Shown here: positions 47,801 through 47,957 of the stretch, piece after piece | Layout of the letters: every line of letters begins with the position of its first letter | Numbering within the stretch: position 1 is the first letter of the stretch | NCBI RefSeq assembly: GCF_000155775.1 | Contig: NZ_DS989812.1 | Span: forward strand, 53,627 to 117,626 | Length of the DNA stretch: 64,000 bases | Direction: 5' to 3' | DNA from: Glaciecola sp. HTCC2999 | GTDB taxonomy: Bacteria; Pseudomonadota; Gammaproteobacteria; Enterobacterales; Alteromonadaceae | Notes under the pieces: generated by a model | What the model saw: the letters and a program-made list of their open reading frames with translations, nothing else | Databases searched by the model: none | What the model was told of the DNA's origin: nothing | Position numbers and translations under genes: made by a program

Positions 47801-47949
47801 AAGGCTCAGATACACTTAACCTAACAGGTGGAAGTTGGGAAGATACAGGCGACACCACTACTGTAAATGGCGAAGGCAGCTTCAGCGTTTACTATGATAG
47901 TGAAAATGACGTCTATGTAGTTACCGACATCGATCCTAATGGCATCTAA
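17881..47949 (+). CDS. Giant RTX adhesin, type I secreted, 10,022 residues
   Basis: A single intact frame starts at ATG 17881, preceded by GAAGG. There is no Sec signal, as expected for type I export. Order: an N-terminal region with a FecR-like or retention-module-like part (about residues 90-225: VISSIKGAAYVITSDG, TPVGVINTQ); a Ser/Thr-rich linker; a Calx-beta-like domain (about 380-490); RTX arrays of a 45-residue unit (about 514-2520) broken by beta-rich modules of the type DTIIYDANDVLIDGG; about ten such modules to residue 4700; fourteen FG-GAP motifs with four inserted Ig-like domains (about 4717-6737); then mixed RTX repeats with DTxSGFENVxGG segments to about 9890; and a last beta module ending in DIDPNGI. 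It is highly acidic, with Cys almost absent. The exporter genes begin 8 bp downstream. A role in surface attachment or biofilm is inferred from architecture and context. Mass is near 1 MDa. Confidence 0.93.
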   Translation: MSVKLFDKSSPNEQSILSEAEFKQLLEGASSLVAQGDDIILTTADGQELVIPQGNQLTDVKTLISESQLSFDFAVDNFSANNEDGLESNSVVISSIKGAAYVITSDGRREVSEGDSIATDTVIFTESENSEIEIVDSQTNNKATIILDTDTEISLQQSTVDSLIVGLNKGTIANTASESFSISTPVGVINTQNQPLGVSVNDLTKVTTVVALSENAQTINLSTSSQSNLEIVVPDTGVEIQPDTDQPGTSGQSTPDTTTTQQIRSLISQDGSGASAIVDSSSASTSDSVASETSSNPNNSLNSATLSGVEVSSIAESTGEQSLEQGAFSNDSGATSNNVANPSTSSSASSNTEGSDSGSSDSSDSGDVVGNDNNMAIMPFVSLVISDSVVDEQDEFINLTIQLSTATTMPVTVTLVVEGNDTGRVELPNNAEFTIAPGASEIEVPVALSSDFTRQDLENIQISIGSVSNGMPDEQNPDSVTFDIIDQDPINAANSDSPIEVEGSDQEDSVSGSAQGDTINAAGGNDFVDAGKGDDVIDAGTGDDTVSGGDGNDSTSGDEGDDSVEGGAGNDTVTGGIGSDTTLGGEGDDTVSGGEGNDSTSGDDGDDSVDGGAGNDTVTGGTGDDTTTGGSGNDTVSGGEGNDSTSGDDGDDSVDGGAGNDTVTGGTGDDTTTGGLGNDTVSGGEGNDSTSGDDGDDSVDGGAGNDTVTGGTGDDTTTGGLGNDTVSGGEGNDSTSGDDGDDSVDGGAGNDTVSGGEGNDSTSGDDGDDSVDGGAGNDTVTGGTGDDTTTGGLGNDTVSGGEGNDSTSGDDGDDSVDGGAGNDTVTGGTGDDTTLGGEGNDTVSGGEGNDSTSGDDGDDSVDGGAGNDTVTGGTGDDTTTGGLGNDTVSGGEGNDSTSGDDGDDSVDGGAGNDTVTGGAGNDTTIGGAGNDTVSGDAGDDSTGGGDGDDTVDGGEGNDTVTGGAGNDTTTGGAGNDTISGDAGDDSTGGGDGDDSVDGGEGNDTVTGGAGNDTVIGGTGDDSIDGGEGADSIAAGSGNDTIIFDANDLLVDGQTGTDTLIIQEDTLDLNDVNNDIIKNIEIIQLQNDSGVAFSMSETDLVALLESGNERLIIEGAQSDVVTLYGVFSDLGIESLDNANYNVFGFDGLEIFVRENIGSSVVFPTTPGADTIPGTRSDDTIDGGEGDDSVDGGEGNDTVTGGAGNDTTTGGAGNDTVSGDEGDDSTGGGDGDDSVDGGAGNDTVSGGSGNDTTTGGAGNDTVSGDAGDDSTGGGDGDDSVDGGEGNDTVTGGAGNDTTTGGAGNDTVSGDAGDDSTGGGDGDDTVDGGEGNDTVTGGAGNDTTTGGAGNDTVSGDAGDDSTGGGDGDDSVDGGEGNDTVTGGAGNDTTIGGAGNDTVSGDAGDDSTGGGDGDDTVDGGEGNDTVTGGSGNDTTTGGAGNDTVSGDAGDDSTGGGDGDDSVDGGEGNDTVTGGAGNDTTIGGAGNDTVSGDAGDDSTGGGDGDDTVDGGEGNDTVTGGSGNDTTTGGAGNDTVSGDAGDDSTGGGDGDDSVDGGEGNDTVTGGAGNDTTTGGAGNDTVSGDAGDDSTGGGDGDDTVDGGEGNDTVTGGAGNDTTTGGAGNDTVSGDAGDDSTGGGDGDDSVDGGEGNDTVTGGAGNDTTIGGAGNDTVSGDAGDDSTGGGEGDDSVDGGEGNDTVTGGAGNDTTTGGAGNDTVSGDAGDDSTGGGDGDDSVDGGAGNDTVTGGTGSDTTLGGEGDDTVSGGAGNDTVFGDAGDDSVDGGDGDDSVDGGEGNDTVTGGAGSDTTLGGAGNDTVSGDAGDDSTGGGDGDDSVDGGEGNDTVTGGAGNDTTTGGAGNDTVSGDAGDDSTGGGEGDDSVDGGEGNDTVTGGAGNDTTTGGAGNDTVSGDAGDDSTGGGDGDDSVDGGEGNDTVTGGAGNDTTIGGAGNDSVSGDAGDDSTGGGDGDDTVDGGEGNDTVTGGAGNDTTTGGAGNDTVSGEAGDDSVSGGTGDDSVDGGEGDDSVDGGAGNDTVNGGAGNDSIDGGEGADSIAAGSGNDTIIYDANDVLIDGQAGTDTLLIQDSEVDLTLVDDAILKNIEVIQLDNNSGVSLTINGTDLAALLDTETNRLYVRGSDTDTVEILDIFTADGTQTLDGVEYNVFSNATQAIWIESTIDSSAVIPSGPGNDEYPGSEGDDTYNGEGGDDTIAGEEGNDSLDGDTGNDSVDGGEGNDTVTGGAGNDTTTGGAGNDSVSGDAGDDSTGGGDGDDTVDGGEGNDTVTGGAGNDTTIGGAGNDTVSGDAGDDSTGGGDGDDTVDGGEGNDTVTGGAGNDTVSGDSGDDSTGGGDGDDSVDGGEGNDTVTGGAGNDTTTGGAGNDTVSGDAGDDSTGGGDGDDSVDGGEGNDTVTGGAGNDTTTGGAGNDTVSGDAGDDSTGGGDGDDSVDGGEGNDTVTGGAGNDTTTGGAGNDTVSGDAGDDSVDGGEGDDSVDGGAGNDTVNGGAGNDTVLGGEGNDSIDGGLGSDSITAGDGDDTIIYDRNDVLIDGGAGTDTLVVNDAEVDFTTISSPVLHNIEIIDLSGPNASQITLNEASVFAITDSDPAVLTVNGNDLDIVNIIGAWTQGATVDGYNVYTGTTVNSDNNTVNVTLNIFRDITVAQTQTGGTDNDTLTGTSGSDILQGFGGDDSLMGEAGNDTLQGGAGDDELIGGTGIDTADYTDETANISVDLDAGTSGATDPNETADTGSDTLTSIENVVAGDGDDTLRGDSNTNQLEGGAGDDTIDGRQGADTLIGGVGDDSIIGGEGNDRLRGNEGADTLSGGAGTDTADYSDEDSNVTVNLKDGSATDGSGDTDILEDIENIAGGSGNDTLTGDDTNNVITGNEGDDTLIGGLGNDTLEGSAGNDTVSFAGSLKNWVVNLFSSDVTNNGQSTASNSAQADTEVDQLSSIENVTGGAGNDTIYGSDEANVVVGGAGNDVITANGGADTIDGGAGSDTFIGGLGADEIDGGAGIDQIDYSATTNALTVDLANNTASGDDIDSDTLTNIENVSGGQAEDSITGDDNANELRGNAGSDTLTGGAGNDTLIGGQGTDVLRGGEGLDTASFADVTGPITIDLSLGTVVTSAGSNAGADTLESIENVIGTGSTDTIIGSDDANRIDGAGGADTVDAGAGNDTVVFDEDDGMVDGGAGIDALEVGSSVSLLDLTVTRDEIYTNFEQIDLSAEGAQILKLSDSDIRNLNNDEIGATSGTIVVKGTDADSIRLVGANWPTTPTSTETIDGIDYDVYAYDVVGGTTTLKVQDGIAVGFIFVSGEDADLTTATDGSDEYTGNGGDDTLLAGGGDDSADAGAGDDSIVAGEGNDTVSGGTGNDIIYGGDNPDAEGSGDDSINAGAGNDTVISGDGNDTVIAEDGDDSLNTGSGDDSVDSGAGADTIEAGTGDDIIRGGAGDDEINAGDGDDIVDAGFGDDTVIGGAGNDTLDGNSGRDLLDYSTETGDADINLNTGVVDAPDSGTDTVTNFEDVTAGSGDDTITGGINSNVIDGGAGADSISTLSGDDTVIFDAQDTVDMGIGIDTLAIQTTTLVDFANIDDDQFTGVEEIDLTGNGGQSVAMTDDDVLNFSDTSNQIVVHGDNTDALTLTGRWVADGTQPVSYQDAPNQPYARFIAEIEPGVVVSILVDPVIALSLEVVGSDGDDNDLNGSAGDDTVRGDDGNDVIDGGDGADTIRGEAGDDTIIYDASDVLIDGGTGTDTLLFVGQNELLDFTQADRSNTDGNRPEVANIEIIDLHGTGAANNTLIINSATVIANTATSTVANTMTIEGVSGDRVYISDPGANWNINSGANQAGYDVWENTDGNGDVVATLIIADTVSVQNAIVGTDNDDVMILTGGTHDTTINPELIEGRAGNDSINGQGGSDLIKGGAGNDTIVFDAADVLIDGGADTDILNILSDVDLNNVDDNKIINIETVNLAANTTLTAAGSDLLALNSSDSLLVTGDATSTLALQGNWVEAADDGTNTTFTLTEGTVSSSVVVSNDVAVTITYTGTNLRDDLTSFAGDQTLVGLNGNDEIDGGAGVDTLLGGSGDDDLIYDENDGNIDGGEGNDTLVISGNGVTLDLPEIDNSLINNVESIDLTGTGNNTAVVNADDVQAISTSTNTLIVTGNLGDSVRLSGTGWEARGSELVAGVTYNKYIGFATDGTQVVVLAGLLVTKGEQIVGDDATSDTLTGSDGADFLDGKAGDDLIDGAAGADENFGGDGDDTVVYDAADRIIHGGNEDEVGGQDNDTLRVVTDGEIIDLQEPGRPNLGAIRPQIESFETIELDGSGDNYIIVDVASLAALSGASLTITAGDDDIIFTEGDLSASLTVTGGTTKTVITDDADTTSADDTITGTTGQDAIKSGAGADIIDGGEGADIIYGEAGDDTVTYDADDLRVFGGSGIDTLIIKDEDTIDGGADNTNDLLNTDAGDVDLSAIVPDTVEGFEIIDLSGNGNQSVYVDRDTVLALSDSGKLTVRGESDDVLKLYGGWTTLGIESDELGRIYTVYQNESAVVSVLESVTVQITNELGGRVILGTVGADDITVRNFGDGVSGGDGGDIIRLQSLNFTSADGGRGYDEVYFELDSNSTINTALMSETALTNIEEINLSQDDPSSENNTFINTLVLTPETVVNMTDDDNILVVSGTSRDTINLYGEWSDYTSAPTVNYNGVLYRELTAENGATIYYQPEISITEIDPTLQMSAFSVAFDAGAYLVSEGIEQYAGWKVDNAGDINQDGIDDIIVNKVDGAFIVFGTESMEGQFDLSNLNSNGVEITGNGVTINDLTGTGYQPANYNQYGFGVNAIGDFNGDGIADIATTIATTGSDNNVTAVIYGRSDWSDLDLSDLSDFSSTAIADFIANGDGVIIQTDHLFNDDENYTSLTGIGDINNDGYADFAIGNAFANDAKGEVTVVFGGAYDSNIDATSTSTDTTRTFNLLSDSANNTNIGMSIDGIGDVNADGFDDFIVGGPNLLNRINLDTGSRVDYSGNAHIIFGKENGWANTTVVQQDGLAPSISGFNPANNASASTLDNIQLAFSEDIQFGDAGLVQIYRAGTDLLVETFDVATGTGSNGGQIWFDGNDVYVNPGQALSSNSQFYVTVEAGAITDLSNNEFAGITDSQDYRFTTNSSSSDTSAPTIEYAVLQEYDATRDVDNNGNPVDDLFYSNGNLRSSDYYIDYRDLTLIDGTFDDTKPSSNVSVAPEASTNGESLFKFFLRLSEAVKGNGQIVIKSGDDIVETYDLNTGEGSLGGGISFTALRGYVYNGNVSSYEIDQADVTNDGKDIVIDPGFTFTTSTQYTIELINVKDSAGNEVSASDRVMTFTTNGVDSTAPVIVAWNLDEGNTAFTDADNVGVNNRSNVHVDETIIFKASESLVPSASGEITLRVTSDYSATGNVETFAWTEQPSANADGTYTLTGDLGGTLTIKGQTVFMDVGQNLDYGTQYGIFATGLNDPNGNAFVINSASAMRFNTITESTTVQMLAGDAYSNRTTAAIDEPIVFNFVEDVIAGVTPADITNGDAEQYISIFNTDDVLIERFAVSSGEGSNGGEITFDGNQVSITVDGGLDFATGYYITVDAQAIQAAHENVSEDVGNVDGDTVSTRYFSIMDMDNSDSALHFSTEAGSQIDPGLVTQYSFDADGEGVSNTQYIAGRDNYYSYYYSDGYHSAPFPGQPNTNNINRYLVSGEGAGNIVSAVGDVDGDGINDFIFGSGNKVYDNSVPGGFAYGKYYLVFGDTEGWDSVVNIETLAEANQVVEIFGTADNWLKGITEFGDLNNDGFADILVTAGGLYPDTDGDGNDRLASDDGDTDSGAAFVIYGQARQLWLNSYDVTQLGEQGLQITGGLPQEQLAFSAASGDFNLDGQIDMLFGMPRNDRDGFASGEGFVINGGDFTDSLMSTGTTDDDLLLGDYNADRISGSSGDDTIYGLGGADIIRGGEGDDVIGLTGLDFILLDGGTNNAGGDTLEFIGNGFNLDFTGYAGASIRSFERLDISGDGNNTITLNYDEVLYLLERPLSTSYGENTTLTVDGNRGDIVNLEGPWALISSDDTYDNYALDGMVVRVDADVTVNNEGWTIPYNGATLDFFADELPDGLRVDLINFASTTEARLDTSFVISLGDINADGFTDFAVVDEGNIRGALLPYHYSAGTGTSSSTSFGDTYYDSVPYVAGLNIYSDVSYNESARVLNRDTGNSGEFHIIYGQAGGLGALNLDLSDDAFISQTLISGDELGDNFATNSGYLGDIDGDGKADFVIGANSRTEFTFTEGNDVDNSTTQWTQNYTDQYINSNIRNYDLGDIVATSAPTYLLTSSSDRWDFTETTDRQFIFLGGNNSLAAGENGAINEYQLSNTANNSSDLPTSVETNASWSSDVPDISDDAAVTTYNNDLQSTTADLVINNAVSWEPISVGDVNGDGYGDFIDSLSSGILYFGQALSAGVDIDVDWEKIDLGSNFDAITASGDIDGDGLDDFVISEGVNAFVVFGKEGQWASLNINNGTVPETNNSAAVTKITADAEATGNFQNIYSSLGDINGDGFADILIAGNPTDNYGLKANGAVYVLFGSASDELNSDQWDSDVSLTDLAANNQGFRITGALDFDKLGNDSWTGISDINGDGFDDFIVQASGDAEGDDNGTAGTGSSYLILGQSNANWENFSTLTVQDYGIQILGTGTGEWTALGDIDGDGFADVSFSNNTSSNIFYGSQVLSGTRDASLGNLGNGNDVVQVISVSAGGTLTGARGDNPVALFGQDRLIGNVGNDTLISDGGADVLIGGAGDDALTIVDDNFFRLDGGSGIDTLTLKGDMSLDMNSASSNSVESIEIISLGTDTQALTLSDLDVLNMTNGTNTAVDNIDYQLGNVLVVDGTDGTDTLTLNGAQWLDTGDTTTVNGGSTTFTIYQASGKNIFVITTLTPVIVSLSAVADTSTTGNDVIYGESGADTFVADSGNDTIYAGAGSDDIAGGEGNDVIVGAAGNDVIAGNAGNDFITAGTGDDTIDGGDDTDTLSYANNGQSIAVSYTNATDGNVSGQGSDEFSNIEHIQGTSQADTYTASTAGNTFTVINARGGNDSFIGGAGTDTLDLSGISGNVTIDFTGANAGTIAYSAANYGMDSFSDIDTINTAGSTVTLNNANGVTVTGNASTDILNYSTFGSAVTVTFTGTGEGAVTGGAAVTFTGTERVVGSVQDDTFVNNAGTALLDFSNVSVGVEFDANGGEITSSETGTDSITGEFTFIGTVHNDTFVAGSGNDTFAGGAGSDTLDLSNLSAGVSDSSTFSHSNSQLQFSGAGSELGRYTNIEEFIFSDNADTIVVSGVKVHLGGGNDTVSGSSLNDTVFGEAGDDSIVTNNGNDWISGGAGDDTLNAGGGIDVLNFSEVSGAVTVDLDAGTVANDGQGGTDTISGFENVLGGTGNDNITGSAAAETIAGGAGNDTLNGGDGTDTVFFGFAANNMIINMATGVVTGEGTDQISNFEIVVAGLANDSIIGTTGNDWVWGNDGDDTFVSGSGEDTLYGGSGNDTFVLTDDEFNDSVFGGEGFDTLDLSAITRDLNENIYDSSAYLGSLLDDANGKTDRIINGQLNSDYLTDSIDDRYEDIEAVIAGGGNDKLTYIPSQSAPSNSTGVYFDGGAGNDTLTGGNSRNDTLVGGAGNDSLVGGSGFDTADYTNAASAITVDMSLSAGQVSTDGDGGADTLNGIEHIQGSTFGDTISVNNSSVDGGAGDDTLTGAGSSDTLNYVSATANITVNLTTGSATDEHGDTDTLSGFETVRTGSGNDNVTGSDANESFYSGTGNDTVNAGDGDDVICVNTGNDVIDGGAGNDTVNFATELPFTAILIDLSNSSGVASDIGTKIITNVENIVTGFGEDTITGSTNAETINSAGGSDSINAGAGNDVVLSGDENDTVDGGAGDDRLEGQNGNDSLSGGIGADTLLGGSGQDTLRGEAGDDSIDGGNESDLIYGGDGSDTLSGGAGSDTLFGGAGDDSFSHSNSGTDRIYGEAGDDSLSYTAYNSANGTVLFDGGAGNDTLVLVDQSTKRFTFDDSAYVRLNDVEVIELAGDAQILDLDSQAIREFAPSTNATVDNTTYNAQTILVVTSTSADTLVNLTDIDWVDTGDTTTVNGGETTYRIFQYGNEGIFVATNAVTALFGDRGNDSVVGTESADSINAGVGNDTILGFGGDDTIISGRGDDVVDGGDGDDEIRFVTTSDITIDLGLTSAQNTGEGSDTFTNFEQVQGGDGKDAITGRLDADTLRGGDGRDTILGLAGDDVIEGEDGRDSIDGGLGADSINGGALNDTIIGGEGDDSIDGGAENDLLTGGAGNDTIVETLSNSGDDTLRGQDGDDTLDGGVGNDSIGGDDGADSILGNSGDDSIKGGTGADFIDGGNDQDSIFGGDDADTINGGSGNDTVFGDAGDDSISAGAGNDTVYGGAGDDEIAGSSGNNYLAGGEGVDTIVGGSGSDTIAGGTGNDSLNGGSGIDVIDMSESTSSLNIVLGNANDTITLSDDVLGDDQVTGFEGIIGGQANDIITGNASNNIIGGGLGNDTLDGGAGIDTLDLSNANQTVEVDLNVTGAVTIADGQGGFDVIRGFENITGGSASDILAGDNANNVIVGNGGFDTISGNGGNDNLSAGIGNDSVSGGTGNDTISGGEGNDTISGGDGNDFVDGNQGDDSIYTGAGNDRVDENNDGNDTIDVGDGYDSVYAGIGNDLVIGNYEGNRDYYYGEAGTDTITFAHVTTNLSFSNWYAGTSTWYGEDYFSSFERIILGQGNDSLTTYYYGTSWVDGDLGNDNISGGRYDDSLFGGAGNDSISGGDGNDELFGGAGDDSIWGAGHNDTISGGEGNDVISGDWGNGVFDGGEGLDAYAVLDNYSPTNSGFDIDLNTNWQANFSYYDNNQSNVLMDITLTNFEGLIGGSYNDTITGTDGSDIIGGYRGNDSLTGGDGIDTLTYGWNGSGNGATVNLGTNTVTNDGYGTVDTISGFENLSGGRGADNLTGSDGDNEIRGDWGNDTIIATLGNDTYDGGDGTDTIDFSNIDVSVDVNFVTNTAVYGENTTRVTYFENVTLGDTDDSITLASNNAAVTISGGDGVDTLTYISDANLSITNFAFGATTANTLTPDGNRHTYTSIEQFVSGAGNDNLAASAGAANFDGGAGDDTINGTANADTLMGGAGNDLINVTAGDDSLDGGEGIDALNISAATNDVNIDLSTDWESTLTVTGLGSNTLTNFEGVLAGSGDDAITGSDGDDVIGGGDGVDTLIGGEGNDILSFANITAAVNVDLTQNLILNDGFSNEETISGFETVIGSSANDTIKGSEAADELNGQSGNDYFYGTAGNDTIIGGLGSDTIDYSAYEGNLIIDLANQTVVKDNGEVDTLVGIEFVRFAGAGDDSIVGSNSNEVIYAGQGNDTVDLGFGADTIYGQDGDDVLLFTPNDNARNYFYGGAGFDILSFENNTTAVSNYFDINDSYDEVYIDGQWNYFYQIEGVLGTQFNDTLRIDRVNTSSNGDDYDAIFGGYLDGNAGNDALYGRNSSIDGNDTLLGNLGNDTIYGQSGNDSIDGGSGNDDLRGGNENDTITGGLGNDNLLGESGDDILIGGVGIDTLNGGAGNDTLTGGTGDDVIDGGAGVDVIDLSAASAALTIDFSDSTEISITDVNLGSDTVTNVEGVIGSDFADTMTGSDAAEVFGGGLGDDTLDGGEGVDTLDFSRATSGVTFSIAANIGATVTVADGQGGTDTVSNFENVTGGAGNDIFTGDENGNLISGGAGNDTIIDGDGLDTIYGGDGNDTFVVSVDSHRDTFYGGDGIDIIDFSNFDDGISTGFYFQTNDTRVLTVNNVNYQNVEGIIAGDGNDNLRFSGSDAYIDGGAGNDIMTAFGGNDTFIGGLGQDTIDAGAGNDIIHFDSDAVDSIQASSGTDTILFNTTETLDFASETLVNIDNAEIFELGAGNQEVTLSGANIIDFVSSNNSTVDNSDYQDKILLVVDSTEGSDTLNLTGGSWEDTGDTTTVNGEGSFSVYYDSENDVYVVTDIDPNGI
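19012..19350 (+). other. Calx-beta-like domain of the adhesin
   Basis: About 110 residues with the Calx-beta pattern: VSLVISDSVVDEQDEFINLTIQLS, a middle strand ending FTIAPGASEIEVPVAL, and a final VTFDIIDQD. In other surface proteins this fold binds calcium and acts as a spacer. It separates the Ser/Thr-rich linker from the RTX arrays. Confidence 0.6.
19530..20620 (+). repeat. RTX tandem array, type 1 unit (135 bp, nine copies)
   Basis: The unit is five nonapeptides whose cores are NDTVS, NDSTS, DDSVD, NDTVT and DDTTT. The landmark NDSTS core recurs every 135 bp, except for one interval of 81 bp between the copies near 20074 and 20155, where two nonapeptides (54 bp) are missing. Copies are nearly identical in DNA. 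Thr takes the normally hydrophobic position in two of five nonapeptides. Confidence 0.95.
20620..20935 (+). repeat. RTX tandem array, type 2 unit, first two copies
   Basis: Type 2 differs from type 1 in having cores NDTVS, DDSTG, DDSVD or DDTVD, NDTVT and NDTTT, again 135 bp. The switch from type 1 to type 2 happens near 20620 without any spacer. The block ends at the first beta-rich module (DTIIFDANDLLVDG, near 20995). Confidence 0.9.
21410..23990 (+). repeat. RTX tandem array, type 2 unit, main block (about 18 copies)
   Basis: The DDSTG landmark recurs at exactly 135-bp steps twelve times from 21541 to 23026. One step of 162 bp follows (an extra nonapeptide), and 135-bp spacing then resumes to about 23863. 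Many neighbouring copies are identical over more than 100 bp. All length changes are multiples of 27 bp, so the reading frame and the nonapeptide register are both kept. Confidence 0.95.
21610..22859 (+). repeat. Perfect direct repeat of about 440 bp at 810-bp offset inside the RTX array
   Basis: Bases 21610-22049 and 22420-22859 are identical when compared line by line. The offset of 810 bp is six 135-bp units. Within it, 22021-22180 and 22291-22450 also match, an offset of 270 bp or two units. This points to recent block duplication or gene conversion. Confidence 0.85.
24520..25340 (+). repeat. RTX tandem array, type 2 unit, third block (six copies)
   Basis: DDSTG landmarks lie at 24628, 24763, 24871, 25006 and 25141, with a variant at 25276. 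One step is 108 bp, i.e. one nonapeptide short. The block is bounded by beta-rich modules starting near 24020 and 25440. Confidence 0.9.
27355..31990 (+). repeat. Run of beta-rich spacer modules in the adhesin
   Basis: Successive modules of about 110-150 residues begin with an RTX-like DDTIIYDxxDVLIDGG, continue with a segment ending NIEIIDLxGxG and a strand such as LTVTGxxxDxVxLxGxW, then a short VYTG-like end. Starts are near 27355, 28499, 29020, 29600, 30080, 30600, 31085 and 31560. Earlier copies start near 20995, 24020 and 25440; later ones near 35735, 38226, 41830 and 47530. They diverge strongly in sequence, unlike the RTX arrays. Confidence 0.8.
32110..35600 (+). other. FG-GAP propeller 1, split 4+3 by an Ig-like insertion
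   Basis: Calcium-loop motifs of the form GDxNxDGxxDxxxG start near 32119, 32337, 32576 and 32779, then near 34999, 35227 and 35482. Together they make seven, the blade number of integrin-alpha propellers. Most blades end with an xxFG or xxYG strand, also typical of the family. The gap between blades 4 and 5 holds the Ig-like domains. Confidence 0.75.
32950..34750 (+). other. Four Ig-like (Big_5/SbsA-type) domains inserted in propeller 1
   Basis: Domains begin at about 32950 (LAPSISGFNPANNAS), 33320 (TSAPTIEYAVL), 33903 (STAPVIVAWNLDEG) and 34350 (STTVQMLAGDAYS). They share an AFSEDI- or FNFVEDV-like strand, a GxGSNGGxIxFDGNxV segment, and an ending with DxxxNxF or YRFTT. This is the pattern of bacterial Ig-like domains in surface proteins. 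The second copy is larger than the others. Confidence 0.7.
36255..38010 (+). other. FG-GAP propeller 2, seven uninterrupted motifs
   Basis: Seven GDxxxDGxxDF motifs start near 36262, 36631, 37126, 37286, 37489, 37731 and 37936. An RTX-type module (about 35620-36150) separates this set from propeller 1. Blade lengths are uneven, as loops between blades carry inserts. Confidence 0.75.
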
Positions 47950-47957
47950 GGTTATAA

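Noticed and set aside
17881..47949. Possible assembly artefact or fusion of several genes
   Set aside because: The frame is open over 30 kb, all repeat length changes are multiples of 27 bp and domain order is coherent. Collapse or expansion of the array in the assembly remains possible and only affects copy number.
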